64,000 bases of DNA from Magnetospirillum sulfuroxidans (GCF_018224925.1 NZ_JAGTUF010000006.1:105980-169979), one strand, 5' to 3'; counted from the first letter of the stretch, positions 34,695-44,416 are shown. Program-made: numbers and translations. The notes: generated by a model from the sequence alone, not told the origin.

Positions 34695-36374
34695 TTATCT
34701 TTGCGCCGCCGCCACACGATTCCAGTCGGCGACCCACAGCGAGCTGGGGGCGTCGTGGCCGGTGGGACGCAGCCCGCTTAGCCAATCGGGGGTGATGAAG
34801 CTGGCGGTGGTGAAGAACAGCGGCAGCGCCGGCAGGTCGTCGGCATACAATTCCTGCATTTGCCGCCACAGATCGGCGCGCTTGGCCGGATCAAGCTCGG
34901 CCTCGAGGGCGTCGATCAACGCATCCATCCTTGGATTGGCGTAGCCGGTGAAATTCTGGCCCGAGAAATTATTCGCGGACGAGGGGATGAAGGCGGAATG
35001 AAGCGTGCTGCGCGGCACCTGTCCGGGCGTTCCGAACCACGAATATAAAATCATGCCGCTAAAGGCGCGCTTGGTCACTTTATCGGCGAAGAACGAGCGC
35101 GACACTTCGGTGAACGGGCGGATTTCGACGCCGATCTGGCGCAGTTGCGCCTGGATCACCTGTTGCACCAATTCCCGTGAATGGTTGCCGGCGGTGGTGC
35201 CCAGCTCGATCACCAATGGCTGGCCGGCGGCGTTGCGGCGCGGACCGGGGCCGGCGGCTTTCCACCCGGCATCGTCCAACAGCGCGGCGGCGCGGCGGGG
35301 GTCATAGCCATAGCGTCTGGCACTGGTGCTGTAGATCGGTTCCAGCGGCGAAATGTTGCTGTCGGCCAGCGGCAGCTTGCCCCCGAACATCTCGCGGCTG
35401 ATGGCTTGGCGGTCGATGCCGTACAACAGCGCCTTGCGCACGCGGGCATCGGCCAGGGCGGGATGGGCCGGATTGACGTCAAGATGTTCATAGACCAGGC
35501 CGGGCTTGAATTCCGCCTTCAGGCCGGCCGGCAAGCGATTGGCCAGCGATACCGCCTGATCCAGCGGCAACCCCATTTCGCCGGCGATCATGTGGATTTG
35601 GCCGGACAGCAGCGCCGCTTGCAAGGCGCTGGTGTTTTCAATGGTACGCAAGACGATGCGGTCGAAGGCGGGCGTCTTGCCCTTCCAATAGGGGTTGCGT
35701 TCCAGCACGACATGGCTGCCGGTGGCGACTTCGCTGACCCGATAGGGGCCGTCATAAAGGCCGGCGGTGGTCGGCGCGGCCATATAAAGGCTGCGCTTGC
35801 GGTATTGCTCGGGCTCGGCGAAGGCGGCTTTTTCCACATGGGCGGGCAAGACGCGGAAATCGGTGACGACGTTATAGCCGCCGCTGGCTTTTTCCAGGTG
35901 CAGGGTGAACGTCTTTTTGTCGGCGCTGGTGTCGATCCGGCTGATCGAGCGGTAGATGGCGGCGTTGGCGACGCCGCTTTGCGGGTGTTTGCCGACATTC
36001 CAGCTAAACAACACGTCGTCGGTGGTCACGGGGATGCCGTCGGCCCAAAAGGCGTCGGCGGGCAGGGTAAAGGTCACCGCCATGCCGCCGCCGGCTTCGG
36101 TCTTGGCCAAGCCGTTCTCGACGGTGGGCAAGCTGGTGCACATCAGGCAGGTCAGCTTCCAATCGGCGTCATAGGCGGTGATCGGGCGATGGACGAAACC
36201 CAAGGCATAGGCCTTGACGATCATCGATTCGATGCTGGGGTGCAAGATGGTGGGAAATTGCGATAAGCCGATGATCAGCTCGGAGCGCGCCGGCGCCGGC
36301 TGAGCATTAGCCGCCAGCGGCAGACAACAGGCTAAAGCTGCCAACAGGTTGCGCAATCGTGACCGGGGCCGCAT
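34695..36374 (-). CDS. ABC transporter solute-binding protein, family 5 (peptide/nickel type)
   Basis: A 559-residue periplasmic binding protein with a signal peptide, 'RNLLAALACCLPLAANA'. It is an extracellular SBP_bac_5 protein: 'FTLPADAFWADGIPVTTDDVLFSW', 'GPYRVSEVATGSHVVLERNPYWKG' and 'DARVRKALLYGIDRQAI' are standard landmarks. Ligands in this family include oligopeptides, nickel chelates and opines. No permease or ATPase gene lies on either side, so it either works with a distant transporter or has another role. The ATG at 36374 was chosen for the signal peptide. Confidence 0.9.
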   Translation of the reverse strand: MRPRSRLRNLLAALACCLPLAANAQPAPARSELIIGLSQFPTILHPSIESMIVKAYALGFVHRPITAYDADWKLTCLMCTSLPTVENGLAKTEAGGGMAVTFTLPADAFWADGIPVTTDDVLFSWNVGKHPQSGVANAAIYRSISRIDTSADKKTFTLHLEKASGGYNVVTDFRVLPAHVEKAAFAEPEQYRKRSLYMAAPTTAGLYDGPYRVSEVATGSHVVLERNPYWKGKTPAFDRIVLRTIENTSALQAALLSGQIHMIAGEMGLPLDQAVSLANRLPAGLKAEFKPGLVYEHLDVNPAHPALADARVRKALLYGIDRQAISREMFGGKLPLADSNISPLEPIYSTSARRYGYDPRRAAALLDDAGWKAAGPGPRRNAAGQPLVIELGTTAGNHSRELVQQVIQAQLRQIGVEIRPFTEVSRSFFADKVTKRAFSGMILYSWFGTPGQVPRSTLHSAFIPSSANNFSGQNFTGYANPRMDALIDALEAELDPAKRADLWRQMQELYADDLPALPLFFTTASFITPDWLSGLRPTGHDAPSSLWVADWNRVAAAQR

Positions 36375-36605
36375 CTCAGGTAAAACCCTTACGACTATTG
36401 ATTGTTCGGGTAGCGATGCTTTGAATAACATGGGTGTCGCGCCCGAGTCACGATTGATAATGTTTATCTAAATGGGATCGGCCAAGGTATTTTCATCTTC
36501 TTATCCAATGAGGGCGGCTTCTTTATATGTCATAGGCCTTAGGTTTTTGTGCATAATCCGCCTGCTCCCTTTGGGGCCAATACAGCATTGAAATGAATCG
36601 CCTAT

Positions 36606-36651
36606 GGGTGTAAACACCCCCCTTCGGCGCGGCACCCCTGGAGGCCGCGCC
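36606..36651 (+). promoter_or_regulatory. Two hairpins in the rplY leader
   Basis: A perfect GGGTGT-AA-ACACCC (36606-36619) is followed by an 8-bp stem GGCGCGGC/GCCGCGCC (36626-36633 and 36644-36651) with a ten-base loop. They end 25 bases before the L25 start and would be in the mRNA if transcription begins from a CATAAT-type -10 near 36552. They could be a protein-binding leader or an attenuator; the function is not shown. The rest of the 245-base gap upstream shows nothing I recognise. Confidence 0.4.
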
Positions 36652-36676
36652 TTTACGCGTTATTTGGAGAAACGAT

Positions 36677-37282
36677 ATGACTGAGATCAGCGCCATCGCC
36701 GCCGAGCTGCGCGATCGGGCCGGAAAGGGGGCCGCCCGAGCCACTCGCCGTGAAGGTAAGGTTCCGGGTGTGATTTATGGTGGCAAGCAGGAACCCCTCT
36801 GCATCGCCATCGATCCTCGCGTCATCTGGGCCGAGTTGCACAAGCCGGGTTTCAAGACCCGTCTGTTCGACGTGGATTTGGCTGCCGGCGGCAAGCATCG
36901 CTGCTTGTGCCGCGACGTGCAGTTCCATCCGGTCACCGATCAGCCGTTGCACATCGATCTGATGCGCGTGTCGGCCGATGCCATCGTGCACGTCAAGGTG
37001 CCGGTGCATGTGACCAATGCCGACAAGTCCCCGGGCGTCAAGGCCGGTGGCGTCGTCACCCTGGAACTGCATGAAGTGGAAGTCACCTGCGCCCCCGACC
37101 TGATCCCGTCCGAACTGGTCATCGACCTGACCGGCAAGGATGTGGGGTATTCGGTGCATGTGGATCAGCTGGGTCTGCCGGCTGGCGTCACTCCCTACCA
37201 CGTTGGCGCCAAGGCTGCCGTCCTGACCATCGTCCCGCCGACGGTCAAGGCTGGTGACGCCGAAGCCAGCGCTGAAGCGTAA
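36677..37282 (+). CDS. rplY: 50S ribosomal protein L25 / Ctc family
   Basis: A 201-residue 5S rRNA-binding ribosomal protein of the long Ctc/TL5 type, with an N-terminal L25 domain (about 1-92) and a C-terminal beta domain (about 95-185). '[25 protein letters not shown]' is the conserved start, and '[22 protein letters not shown]' lies in the middle. GGAGAAACGAT precedes the ATG. rplY-pth-ychF is a conserved gene order. Confidence 0.96.
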   Translation: MTEISAIAAELRDRAGKGAARATRREGKVPGVIYGGKQEPLCIAIDPRVIWAELHKPGFKTRLFDVDLAAGGKHRCLCRDVQFHPVTDQPLHIDLMRVSADAIVHVKVPVHVTNADKSPGVKAGGVVTLELHEVEVTCAPDLIPSELVIDLTGKDVGYSVHVDQLGLPAGVTPYHVGAKAAVLTIVPPTVKAGDAEASAEA

Positions 37283-37296
37283 GGTCTGGTGGCGGT

Positions 37297-37989
37297 ATGA
37301 TTCTGGTCGTCGGGCTGGGCAATCCCGGCCCTGAATATGCCCAGAACCGCCACAATATCGGCTTCATGGCGGCGGACGAACTCGTCCGCCGCCATTCCTT
37401 TGGCCCCTGGCGCACCAAATTCCAGGGCGAGATCGCCGAAGGCAGCATCGACGGCGTCAAGGTTCTGGTCCTCAAGCCCTTGACCTATATGAACCTGTCC
37501 GGCCAAGCGGTGGCAGCCGCCGCCCGCTTCCTCAAAATTGCGGTCGAAGATGTCGTCGTCATCCACGACGAGCTGGACGTCGCCCCCGGTCGGGTCAAGG
37601 TCAAGCGCGGTGGTGGAGCCGGTGGTCATAACGGCCTGAAAAGCATTGATGCCCATCTGGGGGCCAATTATCGCCGCATCCGTCTGGGCATCGGCCATCC
37701 TGGTGACAAAGACCGGGTGTCAGGCTATGTTCTGCACGATTTCGCCAAGGCCGAAAGCTGGGTCGGGCCGCTGCTCGACGCGGTGGCCGACGCCTTGCCC
37801 AGAATGCTGGCCGGCGACGATGCTGGTTTCATGAACCGGGTGGCCGTGTTGACGGCGCCGCCCAAGCCGAAAAAGGACAAACCGGCGGCGGATGCCAAGC
37901 CGGCGGTTCCTTCCTCTCCGCCGCCGCCGGCCCCGCAAGGCTCCCTTGCCGAGGCTTTGAAGGCGGCACTCGAACGTAAAAAGGATTAA
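37297..37989 (+). CDS. pth: Peptidyl-tRNA hydrolase
   Basis: A 230-residue enzyme that releases peptides from drop-off peptidyl-tRNA. The start '[23 protein letters not shown]' carries the catalytic histidine; 'GHNGLKSID' and '[10 protein letters not shown]' follow. The core ends near residue 185. The remaining 45 residues form a Pro/Ala/Lys-rich tail ending '[14 protein letters not shown]', longer than the E. coli enzyme (194 residues), a frequent alphaproteobacterial extension. Confidence 0.96.
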   Translation: MILVVGLGNPGPEYAQNRHNIGFMAADELVRRHSFGPWRTKFQGEIAEGSIDGVKVLVLKPLTYMNLSGQAVAAAARFLKIAVEDVVVIHDELDVAPGRVKVKRGGGAGGHNGLKSIDAHLGANYRRIRLGIGHPGDKDRVSGYVLHDFAKAESWVGPLLDAVADALPRMLAGDDAGFMNRVAVLTAPPKPKKDKPAADAKPAVPSSPPPPAPQGSLAEALKAALERKKD

Positions 37990-37995
37990 CGCGCC

Positions 37996-39099
37996 ATGGG
38001 TTTCAATTGCGGCATCGTCGGCCTGCCCAACGTCGGTAAAAGCACGCTGTTCAATGCGCTGACCCAGACGGCGGCGGCCCAGGCGGCCAATTATCCGTTC
38101 TGCACCATCGAACCCAATGTCGGCCGCGTCGCCGTGCCCGATCCGCGCCTGGACCGGCTGGTGGTCATCGGCAAAAGCCAAAAAGAAATTCCCACCCAGT
38201 TGGAATTCGTCGATATCGCCGGTCTGGTGCGCGGCGCTTCCAAGGGGGAAGGCCTGGGAAATCAGTTCCTGGCCAATATCCGCGAAGTCGATGCCATCGT
38301 GCATGTGCTGCGCTGCTTCGTCGATGACGACATCAAGCATGTCGAGGATTCGGTCGATCCGGTGCGCGACGCCGACATTATCGAGACCGAACTGATGCTG
38401 GCCGATCTTGATAGCCTGGAACGGCGCATCGTGCCCTTGGAAAAAAAGGCCAAGGGCGGCGATAAGGACGCCAAGGCCCAGGTCGACGTGATGACGCCGC
38501 TGTTGGCGGCGTTGCGCGACGGCAAGCCGGCCCGCACCGTCGGCTTCGACAACGAAGACGAAATCCGCATCGCCAAGCAATTGGGCCTGCTGACCATCAA
38601 GCCGGTGGTCTATGCCTGCAATGTCGAGGAAGCCTCGGCCGCTTCGGGCAATGCGCTGTCGGAAAAAGTGTTCGCCATGGCCGCCGCCGAAGGTAATTCC
38701 GCCGTGGTGATCTCGGCCGCCATCGAAGCGGAAGTGGCGCAATTGGGCAGCGATGAGGAACGGTCCGAGTTTCTGGAAAGCCTGGGCTTGGAGGAAACCG
38801 GCCTGGCCCGTGTGATCCGCGCCGGCTATGAATTGCTGCACCTGATCACTTTTTTCACCGTCGGCCCCAAGGAAGCGCGGGCGTGGACGGTGCAAAAGGG
38901 GGCCAAGGCCCCGCAGGCCGCCGGCGTCATTCATACCGATTTCGAAAAAGGCTTCATCCGCGCCGAAACCATCGCCTATGACGATTTCATCGCCTGCAAT
39001 GGCGAGGCCGGGGCCAAGGAAGCCGGCAAGATGCGGTTGGAAGGCAAGGAATACGTCGTCCATGATGGCGACATCTTCCACTTCCGCTTCAACGTCTGA
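37996..39099 (+). CDS. ychF: Redox-regulated P-loop ATPase YchF
   Basis: A 367-residue Obg-family protein that hydrolyses ATP, associates with ribosomes and tunes oxidative stress responses. The G1 loop is '[17 protein letters not shown]'; the switch region '[20 protein letters not shown]' and the C-terminal TGS domain ending '[11 protein letters not shown]' are complete. The stop is 18 bases before a strong terminator, which closes the rplY-pth-ychF operon. Confidence 0.96.
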   Translation: MGFNCGIVGLPNVGKSTLFNALTQTAAAQAANYPFCTIEPNVGRVAVPDPRLDRLVVIGKSQKEIPTQLEFVDIAGLVRGASKGEGLGNQFLANIREVDAIVHVLRCFVDDDIKHVEDSVDPVRDADIIETELMLADLDSLERRIVPLEKKAKGGDKDAKAQVDVMTPLLAALRDGKPARTVGFDNEDEIRIAKQLGLLTIKPVVYACNVEEASAASGNALSEKVFAMAAAEGNSAVVISAAIEAEVAQLGSDEERSEFLESLGLEETGLARVIRAGYELLHLITFFTVGPKEARAWTVQKGAKAPQAAGVIHTDFEKGFIRAETIAYDDFIACNGEAGAKEAGKMRLEGKEYVVHDGDIFHFRFNV

Positions 39100-39116
39100 G
39101 GCGGGATGAAATAAAA

Positions 39117-39141
39117 AAGGCCGGGGTGACCCGGCCTTTTT
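39117..39141. terminator. Bidirectional rho-independent terminator
   Basis: AAGGCCGGG-GTGA-CCCGGCCTT (39117-39138) is a perfect 9-bp stem with an A-run before it and a T-run after it (39137-39141). It lies between convergent ychF and rodZ-like genes and would work in both directions. Confidence 0.92.
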
Positions 39142-39153
39142 CATGTGTGGCTT

Positions 39154-40326
39154 TCAGCCGCCGACCAATTTGTCGGGATCAAGGCGAATATCGCGCCGGA
39201 CTTGGCCGGGATTGCCCAAAGACGGGGCTTTTTTGCCGTCAACGGTGACATCCAAAGCACCGGCATTGCCAACCATCAAGGTCAGGCCGGGGCGGTTGGG
39301 CACGGTGTAGCTATCGCCCTTGCGCAGCAAGCGGCTCATCAGCAATTGGCCGTCCATCTCACGCACCTGAATCCAGCAATCATCGGCGGCGGCAAGCAGC
39401 TGGACGCGGGAATCCCCCATGTCGGCGCTGGGTTTGGCCGGCTCGACCTTCGGCGTCTCGACCTTGGCCGCTTCGACCTTGGCCACTTCGGGGGCCTTGG
39501 CGGTTTCGCTCGGCTTGGCCGGCTCGGCCTTGATCGGTTCGACTTTCGCCGGCTCAACCTTTGTCGGTTCAACCTTTGTCGGTTCTGGGGCTTTGACGGT
39601 TTCGCTCGGCTTGGCCGGCTCGGCCGTCTTTGCCTTTTCCGTCGGCTTGACCGGCTCGACTTTCGCCGGCTCGATCTTTGCCATTTCGGGGGGCTTGATC
39701 GGCTCGGCTTTGCTGGTTTCTTCCGGCTTGGCCGGTTTGGCGTCGTCATCCTCGGCCGGCGGCACCATTTCGCTTTCCTTGATGGCGGCGGCGGGCGGCG
39801 GCGGGGTCACCGGCTTGGCGGCGGCGGGCGGCTCGGCGGTCACATTGACCTGGCGGTTAAGCACCGAGCTAAGGCGGTCGGGGAGGGCGGGAACCATTTC
39901 CGCCACCGAGGAATCGCGCGACGAAAGCATGTACCAGGTGCCATAGGCCAATCCGGCCAGCAACAGGCCGACGAACAGCACGGCGCCGCCGGGAATGCGG
40001 CCTTCGGAGACCGGCGAGGGAAAGACCAGTTCGCTGCGGGGTGTCAGGTCGTCGGACGCTTCGGCCCGGAAGCGCCGGACCATTTCCTCGCCGTCGAGAC
40101 CCAGAAACTCAGCATAGGTGCGCAGAAAGCCGATGGCATAGGCGCCGCCGGGCAAATCCCGGTTGCGGCCTTCTTCCAGGGCCAGCAGATAAGGCTGCCG
40201 GATGCGCAGCAGCGCGGCCACTTCGGTCAGGGTTTTGCCGGTTTTAGCCCGCGCGGCCCGCAAGGTGGCGCTGACGCTGAGCGGAGATGACGGGGCCGTA
40301 GGCTCGTCTGGCGTGGTGTTGGGCAC
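39154..40326 (-). CDS. rodZ: RodZ-like cytoskeletal protein (HTH, TM, DUF4115)
   Basis: A 390-residue bitopic membrane protein. A cytoplasmic helix-turn-helix domain (about 18-85) contains 'TLTEVAALLRIRQPYLLALEEGR'. One helix (about 112-132), a long Lys/Pro/Glu repeat spacer (about 197-300) and a C-terminal DUF4115 domain (about 305-388) with 'DDCWIQVREMDGQLLMSRLLRKGD' follow. RodZ links MreB to the cell-wall machinery and supports rod or spiral shape. The length is about that of E. coli RodZ. Unlike in many relatives, ispG is not adjacent here. Confidence 0.9.
   Translation of the reverse strand: MPNTTPDEPTAPSSPLSVSATLRAARAKTGKTLTEVAALLRIRQPYLLALEEGRNRDLPGGAYAIGFLRTYAEFLGLDGEEMVRRFRAEASDDLTPRSELVFPSPVSEGRIPGGAVLFVGLLLAGLAYGTWYMLSSRDSSVAEMVPALPDRLSSVLNRQVNVTAEPPAAAKPVTPPPPAAAIKESEMVPPAEDDDAKPAKPEETSKAEPIKPPEMAKIEPAKVEPVKPTEKAKTAEPAKPSETVKAPEPTKVEPTKVEPAKVEPIKAEPAKPSETAKAPEVAKVEAAKVETPKVEPAKPSADMGDSRVQLLAAADDCWIQVREMDGQLLMSRLLRKGDSYTVPNRPGLTLMVGNAGALDVTVDGKKAPSLGNPGQVRRDIRLDPDKLVGG
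39427..39738 (-). repeat. Low-complexity K-x-E-P coding repeat in rodZ
   Basis: About 100 codons encode irregular repeats such as AKVEP, TKVEP, PAKPSET and KAPE (residues 197-300). The DNA shows matching direct repeats of 15-30 bases, for example two PAKPSE(T)xKAPE blocks. It is probably an extended periplasmic spacer, and prone to length variation. Confidence 0.85.
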
Positions 40327-40474
40327 GATGGATCGTTCCTGTTCGCGATGGGACGTTGCAAGCGTCCCTTGTTGCCGCCCCCCATGGACGTCCCGCCCGC
40401 CAAGGTTTCGACGGACGGAACCGTTTTACAAAGACTCGCTGTCTCAGGCAACCGTTACCGGGATCGCCCAGGGA

Positions 40475-41263
40475 TTAGCATCCCTGCCAGACCGGGGGGC
40501 GCTTGGACAAGAAGGCGTCGATGCCTTCGGCGGCATCGCGGGCCAGCATGTTCGCGGTCATCACCTGGGCGGCATAGGCATAGGCGTCGTCCAGCCCCAT
40601 TTCCGCTTGCCGGTAAAAGGCTTCCTTGCCCACCTTGACGGTATGCGGCGATTTCGATCCGATCAGACGGGCGAAGCTGTCCACCGTGTCGTCCAACTGG
40701 TCCATGGGCACGGCGCGGTTGACCAAGCCCCAGGCGGTGGCGGTGGCGGCGTCGATGGCATGGCCGGTCAGCAGCATTTCCATGGCCTGCTTGCGACCGA
40801 CCGCTCGCGACAGCGCCACCATGGGGGTCGAGCAGAACAAGCCGATATTGACGCCAGGGGTGGCGAATTGGGCGCTGTCGGCGGCGACGGCCAGATCGCA
40901 ACTGGCGACGATTTGGCAGCCGGCGGCGGTGGCCATGGCGTGGACGCGGGCGATCACCGGCTGGGGCAGGCGGACGATGGCGGTCATCATGCGTGAGCAT
41001 TGGCTGAATACCGCCGCCACCGCCTCACGGCCTTCGAGCGAGCGCATTTCCTTAAGGTCATGGCCGGCGCAAAATGCCGGACCGTTGGCCGCCAGCACCA
41101 CCACCTTGATGGCGGGGTCGGCGGCGATCTTGGCCAAGGTGGCTTCGATTTCGCTCATCATCGCCACCGACAAGGCGTTGCGAGCCTGGGGGCGATTGAG
41201 CGTCATGGTTGCGATACCGTTGTCGCAGGACAGCAAAACCATGGCTTCGGTGGAGATGGACAT
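40475..41263 (-). CDS. Enoyl-CoA hydratase/isomerase family protein (ECHDC3-like)
   Basis: A 262-residue crotonase-fold protein. 'MTLNRPQARNALSVAMM' is the opening strand, 'FCAGHDLKEM' forms the first oxyanion region, and 'GCQIVASCDLAVAADSAQFATPGVNIGLFCSTPMVALSRAVGRKQAMEMLLTG'-like sequence covers the second. The glutamate typical of hydratases is replaced in this stretch by non-acidic residues, as in ECHDC3-type members, so the reaction is uncertain. It is divergent from a hotdog thioesterase gene with 83 bases between, suggesting joint use on acyl-CoA. Confidence 0.88.
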   Translation of the reverse strand: MSISTEAMVLLSCDNGIATMTLNRPQARNALSVAMMSEIEATLAKIAADPAIKVVVLAANGPAFCAGHDLKEMRSLEGREAVAAVFSQCSRMMTAIVRLPQPVIARVHAMATAAGCQIVASCDLAVAADSAQFATPGVNIGLFCSTPMVALSRAVGRKQAMEMLLTGHAIDAATATAWGLVNRAVPMDQLDDTVDSFARLIGSKSPHTVKVGKEAFYRQAEMGLDDAYAYAAQVMTANMLARDAAEGIDAFLSKRPPVWQGC

Positions 41264-41346
41264 TGGGGCTCCCTTGTCTTTTCATCGTATTCAAAGGCAC
41301 AGTGTGACGTGGAAACGATCAAACGTTCAATAACCAAGAGGATTCC

Positions 41347-41757
41347 ATGGCCGCCATTTCCGTCGAGGAGTTCAATCGTGATTTCATCATCAAGGTGCCC
41401 ATGGCTGCCGCGATCGGGATTCACGCCACCCAAGTGGGCAAAGGCGAAGCCCGTCTGCTGATGCCGTTTTCCGCCGCTTTGGCCCGTCCGGTCGATACGG
41501 TCAGCGGTCCGGCCTTGATGACGTTGGCCGATGTGGCCGCCTGGGCGGTGGTGTTGACGGTGGTTGGCCGGCAGGAGATGGCGGTGACCACCAGTCTGAA
41601 CATGAATTTTCTGCGCATGCCCGGTTCCTCGGCCATTGTCGCCGAGGCCAAGATCTTGAAGATGGGGCGGCGTCTGGCGGTGTCGGCCATCGAATTGATC
41701 GCGACCGATACCGACGACATGGTCGCACACGCCACCGCGACCTATGCGATTCCTTAG
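41347..41757 (+). CDS. PaaI-family hotdog thioesterase
   Basis: A 136-residue hotdog-fold protein, probably hydrolysing an acyl-CoA thioester. 'GEARLLMPFSAALARPVDTVSGPALMTLADVAAWAVV' is the central helix region, and 'TTSLNMNFLRMP' is the typical strand. The usual HGG motif before the helix is replaced by SGP, with the catalytic acid likely the aspartate in LADVAAW. The partner and substrate are unknown; the divergent enoyl-CoA hydratase-like gene is suggestive. The 95-base gap to the next convergent gene holds no clear terminator. Confidence 0.88.
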   Translation: MAAISVEEFNRDFIIKVPMAAAIGIHATQVGKGEARLLMPFSAALARPVDTVSGPALMTLADVAAWAVVLTVVGRQEMAVTTSLNMNFLRMPGSSAIVAEAKILKMGRRLAVSAIELIATDTDDMVAHATATYAIP

Positions 41758-41852
41758 TCCGAAGGCCGCCCCGTGCCGGGGCCGTTCAGACGCCACGCGG
41801 GCTTGGGGCCGAAGGCGTGCTCTCAGACGTTATGCGGGACTTGGGGCGGCGG

Positions 41853-42068
41853 TTATTCCAGTCCCTGCGGCACCACCTGAAGTTTGGCCGGGTCGTCGGC
41901 CAACAGGTTCAAGACAACGGTGCCATGGGCGCCGCGCACCAGTAACTCACAGAACCACATGCCATCATCGATTTGTTTGGGGGCGGTGATGTCGATGCGC
42001 GATACACTTTCCATGTCCATGGACAGGCTGTGGTTATCACGAAAGGATATAGCGGCGACGGTTTGCAT
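41853..42068 (-). CDS. Small hypothetical protein, 71 residues
   Basis: I recognise no family. The ATG at 42068 has GGGAG nine bases upstream, which supports a real gene. The product has no signal or membrane segment. It reads as alternating strands, 'RIDITAPKQIDDGMWFCELLVRG' and 'GTVVLNLLADDPAKLQVV', which suggests a small beta-rich cytoplasmic protein. It lies downstream of ptsP on the same strand, 86 bases away, and could be cotranscribed. Confidence 0.6.
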   Translation of the reverse strand: MQTVAAISFRDNHSLSMDMESVSRIDITAPKQIDDGMWFCELLVRGAHGTVVLNLLADDPAKLQVVPQGLE

Positions 42069-42154
42069 GGTGTGCTCCCTCGGGCAAGCGCAGAGTCCAG
42101 GCTCGTTGAAAGCGCGGGCGACGTCAACGGCGTAAGGGGCATACACCGATGCGG

Positions 42155-44416
42155 TTACAAGATGACGTCGTGGTCCAAGGCAAAGGCGCGCAGGCGGTCA
42201 CGCAGCGAACGGTCGGGCAATTTCAACAGATGGTCAAGATAGGCGCGGACCGGGGCCACCGCCAACGAGCGGATCATCGTCTTGACCGGGCCGACGGCAG
42301 GCGATGACACCGACAAGGTGCGAATGCCGCAGGCCAGCAAGGCCATGGCCTCCAGCGGCCGACCGGCCATTTCGCCGCACACCGACAACGGCACCCCGGC
42401 GGCATCGCATTTCGACGCCACATAGCGCATGAAGGTCAGCATGGCCGGCGACAGCGGATCATAGCGATCGGCGATGCGCGGGTTGCCGCGGTCAATGGCG
42501 AACAGGAACTGCGCCATATCGTTTGAGCCGATGGAAACGAAATCGACCAGCGGCAACAGCGAATCCATCTGGAAGGCCAAGGCCGGGACTTCCAGCATGG
42601 TGCCGACCTTGATGCGCGGTTCCGCATGGCCCGAGGCGATGGCGTGGGCGATTTCCATGTCCAGCAAGCGCCGGGCCTGAACCAGTTCGGCCACTTCGGC
42701 GACCATGGGGAACATGATGCTGAGTTCGCGGCCATCGGCGGCGCGGATGAGCGCGCGCAATTGCTGGCGCATGACCGCCGGGCGATCCAGGGTAATGCGG
42801 ATCGAACGCCAGCCCAGCGCCGGATTGTCTTCCTCATAGGGGTTCCAATAGGGCAGAACCTTGTCGCCGCCGACATCCAGGGTGCGGAAGACCACTTGTC
42901 GCCCTGCCGCCTGGTCGATGATCTTGCGGTAAAGCGTGGTCTGGGCAACCACGTCGGGCAAGGACGAGCGGGCCATGAACGGCAATTCGGTGCGGTAAAG
43001 GCCAATGCCGTCGGCGCCGCATTCATGCAAATGCTGCATATCGAGCAACAAGCCGGCATTCATCATCAGCCGCACGGCGATGCCGTCGCTGGTGATGGCC
43101 GGCAGATCCTTCAGCTTGGCGTAATTGGCGGCACGCTGTTGACGCAGATGCAAGGCATCGAAAAAGATGTCGCGGATGTCGTCGCTGGGGCGCAGAAAGA
43201 CCTGACCGTTATCGCCGTCGATGACCACCGGATCCAGTGGTTCGACCTTATCGAGCGCGTCCTTGCAGCGTCCGACCACCGGGATATCCAGGGCGCGGGC
43301 GACGATGGCCACATGCATGGTCGGGCTGCCCTCTTCCATGACCAGGCCGCGCAGGCGCTTGGGGTCATAGTCGAACAATTCCATCGGCCCCATGGAGCGG
43401 GCGAACAAAATGGCATCGGCCGGCAATTCACCCTTGGAGGCCGCGCCGCTTTCGCCCGACAGGTGTTGCAACAAGCGATTGGCCAGATCCTCGAAATCGT
43501 GCAGGCGTTCGCGCAAATACGGGTCGGAAATCTGGCTCATGCGCGCGCGCATGTCCTCGTGCACCTTTTGCACGGCGGCCTCGGCGGTCAGGCCGGTGTT
43601 GATCGCCTCGCCGATCTTGCCCAGCCACCCCTTGTCCTCGGTGAACATGCGATAGGTTTCAAGCACGTCGCGGTGCTCGCCGTCGCGCATTTCGGGGCGG
43701 GAGAACAGATCGTCCAGGGCCTGCTTGATGTCGGCCAGCGCCTTTTTCAGGCGCTCGTGTTCGATGTCGGGGTCTTCCGCCACCAAGCGGCGGATGACGA
43801 TGCGCGGGTTGTGCAGCACGGCGGTGCCGATGCCGACGCCGCCATTGAGGCGGATCCCTTCAAGGCGCAGCGGCAACAAGGCATTGCCATCGACCGGAAC
43901 CAATTCGTCGCGGCTGACCAATTCGCCCGAAGCGACCAATTCGGCCAAGACCATGGCGACGGTTTCCATGGTCTCGATTTCTTCGTCGGTGTAGTGGCGC
44001 ATGGTGCGGTTTTGCACCACCAAAACGCCGACGACGCGGCCGCCGCGGATGATCGGCACCCCCATCAGCGAATGGAAGATCTCTTCGCCGGTTTCCGGCC
44101 GATAGGCGAAATTGGGATGGCTTTGGGCGTCGGCCAGGGCCAGGGGGCGGGCATGGGCGGCGATATCGCCGACCAGACCTTCGCCGACGCGCAGCCGGGT
44201 GTTGTGGATGGCGCCTTTTTTCAGGCCTTCGGTGGCGAACAATTCCAGCACTTCGCCCGCGCGCATGACGTAGCACGAGCACACTTCGGCGACCATGTCG
44301 GCGGCAATCAGGCCGACGACGCGGCTGAGGCGTTCTTCGGCGCTGCCGCCGCCAGCCATGACGTCCCGCAAGCGCGCCAGCAGGCGCCGCGAGACCGAGG
44401 GCGACGCCGGGCTCAT
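42155..44416 (-). CDS. ptsP: PEP-protein phosphotransferase of the nitrogen PTS (EI-Ntr)
   Basis: A 753-residue enzyme I paralogue that passes phosphate from PEP to NPr and then EIIA-Ntr, a regulatory cascade linked to nitrogen and K+ homeostasis. It has an N-terminal GAF domain (about 10-165), an HPr-binding and phosphohistidine domain with 'GSPTMHVAIVARALDIPVVGR', and a C-terminal PEP-binding TIM barrel with 'GIGLYRTELPFMA' and 'SIGSNDMAQFLFAIDRGN'. The GAF domain can sense glutamine in relatives. The ATG at 44416 overlaps the upstream stop as TAATG. Confidence 0.95.
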   Translation of the reverse strand: MSPASPSVSRRLLARLRDVMAGGGSAEERLSRVVGLIAADMVAEVCSCYVMRAGEVLELFATEGLKKGAIHNTRLRVGEGLVGDIAAHARPLALADAQSHPNFAYRPETGEEIFHSLMGVPIIRGGRVVGVLVVQNRTMRHYTDEEIETMETVAMVLAELVASGELVSRDELVPVDGNALLPLRLEGIRLNGGVGIGTAVLHNPRIVIRRLVAEDPDIEHERLKKALADIKQALDDLFSRPEMRDGEHRDVLETYRMFTEDKGWLGKIGEAINTGLTAEAAVQKVHEDMRARMSQISDPYLRERLHDFEDLANRLLQHLSGESGAASKGELPADAILFARSMGPMELFDYDPKRLRGLVMEEGSPTMHVAIVARALDIPVVGRCKDALDKVEPLDPVVIDGDNGQVFLRPSDDIRDIFFDALHLRQQRAANYAKLKDLPAITSDGIAVRLMMNAGLLLDMQHLHECGADGIGLYRTELPFMARSSLPDVVAQTTLYRKIIDQAAGRQVVFRTLDVGGDKVLPYWNPYEEDNPALGWRSIRITLDRPAVMRQQLRALIRAADGRELSIMFPMVAEVAELVQARRLLDMEIAHAIASGHAEPRIKVGTMLEVPALAFQMDSLLPLVDFVSIGSNDMAQFLFAIDRGNPRIADRYDPLSPAMLTFMRYVASKCDAAGVPLSVCGEMAGRPLEAMALLACGIRTLSVSSPAVGPVKTMIRSLAVAPVRAYLDHLLKLPDRSLRDRLRAFALDHDVIL

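Noticed and set aside
40475..41757. A complete beta-oxidation or polyketide cluster
   Set aside because: Only one crotonase-type gene and one thioesterase are present; no dehydrogenase, ligase or thiolase is adjacent.
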